Shown here: one piece after another, positions 62,358 to 64,000 of the stretch | How the letters are laid out: each line of letters opens with the position of its first letter | Numbering within the stretch: position 1 is the stretch's first letter | NCBI GenBank assembly: GCA_016839265.1 | Contig: JAEOUO010000003.1 | Coordinates: 1-64,000 of the forward strand | Direction: 5' to 3' | Origin: Candidatus Odinarchaeota archaeon | GTDB taxonomy: Archaea > Asgardarchaeota > Odinarchaeia > Odinarchaeales > Odinarchaeaceae | DNA length: 64,000 nucleotides | The notes under the pieces: generated by a model | Database searches by the model: none | Seen by the model: only the letters and a program-made list of their open reading frames with translations | Told to the model about the DNA's origin: nothing | Position numbers and translations under genes: made by a program

Positions 62358-62897
62358 TTATTGAAGTTTGTTTTGAATTATAAACCAGTATGTTAATAAT
62401 TCTTTTTCTTTATTTTCATAGTCTGGGTGCCTGGTTTTTATGATTTTCCAGAATTTTTGATTATGTTTTTTTTCAATATAATGTGCGAGTTCATGATATA
62501 GAACGTATTCTATTAAGTTCGTTGGCAAATATTTCAATAACTTGTTAACTGTTAAATTATTTTTTCTACTGTAACTTGCCCATTTAGTTTTCATTTTTCG
62601 AAAGAAGATCTTATTTAAATTTACTTTAAGCTCCTGTTTGTATTTTTTAATAATATTGTTAACTAATTCTTTTAATTGCGTGTCATCTCTGCTAGATACT
62701 TCTTTTCTTTCAGCTTCTTGAACAGCTTCCTCTATTATTTTAAGTTTTCTTTGAATCCATTTTTGATGTTTTTGAATCAGCGCCTCATGGTTTTTAAAAT
62801 TTTTAGGGAGAATTAATACTAGTTTTCCTGTTTTAAATTCTAGTCTAGGATGTTTAACGTCATGGTAGTATACTGTACAGTTTTCTATTTTATCCAT
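62358..62897 (-). CDS. YgjP-like metallopeptidase domain protein
   Basis: A 179-residue protein with the zinc motif YHELAHYIEKKHNQKFW (His-Glu-x2-His plus a downstream Lys-x-His). RKMKTKWASYSRKNNLTVNKLL precedes it, as in the YgjP/COG1451 family. Such genes frequently sit next to type I restriction genes, and this one overlaps the hsdR end by 8 bases. It may process or regulate the restriction complex; this is inference from neighbourhood. Confidence 0.85.
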   Translation of the reverse strand: MDKIENCTVYYHDVKHPRLEFKTGKLVLILPKNFKNHEALIQKHQKWIQRKLKIIEEAVQEAERKEVSSRDDTQLKELVNNIIKKYKQELKVNLNKIFFRKMKTKWASYSRKNNLTVNKLLKYLPTNLIEYVLYHELAHYIEKKHNQKFWKIIKTRHPDYENKEKELLTYWFIIQNKLQ

Positions 62898-64000
62898 AGT
62901 TTTTCACGTTTTCCATGATCTGTTTTTGAAGAAGTTCTATTTGATCCAAGTTAAGATTATATTTTCGAATATATTTTCGCAAGTATTCGCGAATTAAGCC
63001 TTCAATTTTTTTTCTCGCAGTAGACTGGATTTGCCAGTTTCTAAATAAGTAGGGTTTAATAATGTTAACAATCGTTTTAGCTTCTTCAACTAAATTAACT
63101 CTTTCTTTAATCGTTTTTTCAAGTGTTAAAAGAATTGAATAATCTAGATTAGGTAAATCTAATTGTTTCTGTCGGTTTTGAAGCTGGTTTATTTCTTTTA
63201 TAATTTCAACGCCTTCACTGTAGATTTTCTCATAGTCTTTGATTTTCTCTCTCCATAGTTTAAGTAAACGTTCAACTTTATCCGTTAAAGTTTCATATAC
63301 TGGGTTGCGGTATCTTTCCACGAGAATGAAACGGTTTAATGTGAATAGAATATTTGCAGCTTTCTCCTCTTTGGATTTAACTTTTTCTTGAAGGTTTCTC
63401 AAATAATCTGCGTCGAATTGAATGTCAGGATATAGGGCTTCTATATTATTGATTTTAGTGGTTGAATACACGTATTTTAATGTTTTAGGATAATATTTAC
63501 GCACATATTTCTGTTCCTCATAGTATTGCTGTCTTAACCAGTGAAGGTAGAAGGTGTAGACTTGAATCAGCCAATTATATTCCTTGAGTTTTTGAAGCTT
63601 TATTTGATGAGGGCCGAGTAATTCGAAGATTTTTCTGAGTTGACGGATATTTTTCTGGAAGAGTTTAGTTGTCTTCTCATCGGTGGTTATTATTTCGAAG
63701 GCTTTAAACATGGTTTCTCTATCTGATCTATCTAAAGGTACGCCTTGGAATAAGCTGATGGTTTCCTCTATAAGATGCGTAAATTCTTTAGCGATATCAT
63801 CTATTGGAATTAACACACCGGTGATATCTTCTTTACTATAAGTTTCTAAAGCATGTATAAATTCTTTAAGAACTCCTACATAATCGATTATGAGACCGAC
63901 TGTTTTGTGATCATTGAAAGGACGATTTGTTCTAGCTATAGCTTGAAGTAAACGATGTTCTTTAAGCGGTTTATCAAGGTACATGGTTTGAAGAATCGGA
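62890..64000 (-). CDS. hsdR: Type I restriction enzyme R subunit, C-terminal part
   Basis: The frame stays open to the right edge, so the gene continues beyond the window. The visible part begins PILQTMYLDKPLKEHRLLQAIARTNRPF, the end of the helicase core typical of HsdR, followed by VGLIIDYVGVLKEF and a long helical C-terminal region with coiled coils. HsdR is the motor and endonuclease subunit of type I systems. HsdM and HsdS are not in view. An 8-base overlap couples it to the metallopeptidase. Confidence 0.9.
   Translation of the reverse strand, partial: PILQTMYLDKPLKEHRLLQAIARTNRPFNDHKTVGLIIDYVGVLKEFIHALETYSKEDITGVLIPIDDIAKEFTHLIEETISLFQGVPLDRSDRETMFKAFEIITTDEKTTKLFQKNIRQLRKIFELLGPHQIKLQKLKEYNWLIQVYTFYLHWLRQQYYEEQKYVRKYYPKTLKYVYSTTKINNIEALYPDIQFDADYLRNLQEKVKSKEEKAANILFTLNRFILVERYRNPVYETLTDKVERLLKLWREKIKDYEKIYSEGVEIIKEINQLQNRQKQLDLPNLDYSILLTLEKTIKERVNLVEEAKTIVNIIKPYLFRNWQIQSTARKKIEGLIREYLRKYIRKYNLNLDQIELLQKQIMENVKNYG

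Overview
The window is AT-rich archaeal chromosome. The signs are TATA/BRE-type promoters about 25 bases before inferred transcript starts, GGTG/GAGG ribosome sites with frequent TTG and GTG starts, a tetraether-lipid (Tes-like) radical SAM enzyme, a geranylgeranyl reductase, a Dpo4-type polymerase, tRNA-Cys without an encoded CCA, class II ribonucleotide reductase and many zinc-ribbon proteins. A protein resembling eukaryotic ribosomal protein eL22 (50133-50471) and two longin/roadblock-like proteins beside a KaiC-like ATPase (36005-38241) point to an Asgard-type lineage. That placement is an inference, not proven.

Layout. 1-3000: a gene fragment at the edge, a very AT-rich gap, two tandem membrane-protein paralogues that share an identical 152-bp 3' segment, and a frameshifted MscL-like channel. 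3111-7200: MgtA-type P-ATPase, DUF72 protein, Hsp20. 7215-10457: a cysteine block, cysE-cysK-tRNA-Cys-cysS, all on the minus strand. 10492-13212: a cobalt/nickel uptake operon, cbiMNQO. 13261-18544: DMT transporter, PadR regulator divergent from an NAD epimerase, MscS channel, DinB polymerase. 18546-27536: M1 aminopeptidase, two APC permeases (one split by a frameshift), CoA-binding protein, ferritin-like protein, RNase H, thiamine-binding protein, an HhH protein and a DUF998 protein. 28042-34729: alcohol dehydrogenase, a split M14-like deacylase, corrinoid adenosyltransferase abutting an intein-containing adenosylcobalamin-dependent ribonucleotide reductase, and an ArsR-like regulator.

35027-44530 is the most interesting region. 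A galE-like epimerase, two longin-like proteins, a KaiC-like ATPase and a 1298-residue membrane protein (deacetylase-like extracellular part fused to a PelG-like exporter) are closely spaced on the plus strand. A degenerate zinc-ribbon tyrosine recombinase converges on them, and a PelF-like glycosyltransferase follows on the minus strand. Together they look like an archaeal, rearranged Pel-type exopolysaccharide locus, with nucleotide-loaded switch proteins where bacterial loci carry PelD.

44551-51484: NUDIX hydrolase, Tes-like enzyme, dual-specificity phosphatase, then a plus-strand run of ATP-grasp ligase, B12-radical SAM protein, eL22-like protein and a CitG/MdcB-like enzyme interrupted by 25 nt just after its 26th codon. 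51539-61822: SDR, HDAC-family hydrolase, radical SAM plus geranylgeranyl reductase, an unusual ArsC-like/NhaA fusion whose ArsC nucleophile is Ser, an ABC-2 exporter, a DGC-domain protein with no normal start codon, a PflA-like radical SAM with a TIGR04076 protein, and a second PadR regulator whose promoter shares an 8-mer with the ABC promoter. 62013-64000: a small membrane protein, a YgjP-like metallopeptidase and the C-terminal part of a type I restriction HsdR subunit running off the edge.

Four genes (MscL-like, APC permease, M14-like deacylase, CitG-like) are each interrupted by one frame disruption. This may be assembly error, decay or recoding; raw reads would decide. Seven promoters carry inverted repeats close to or over the inferred transcript start, so repressor-type control seems common here.
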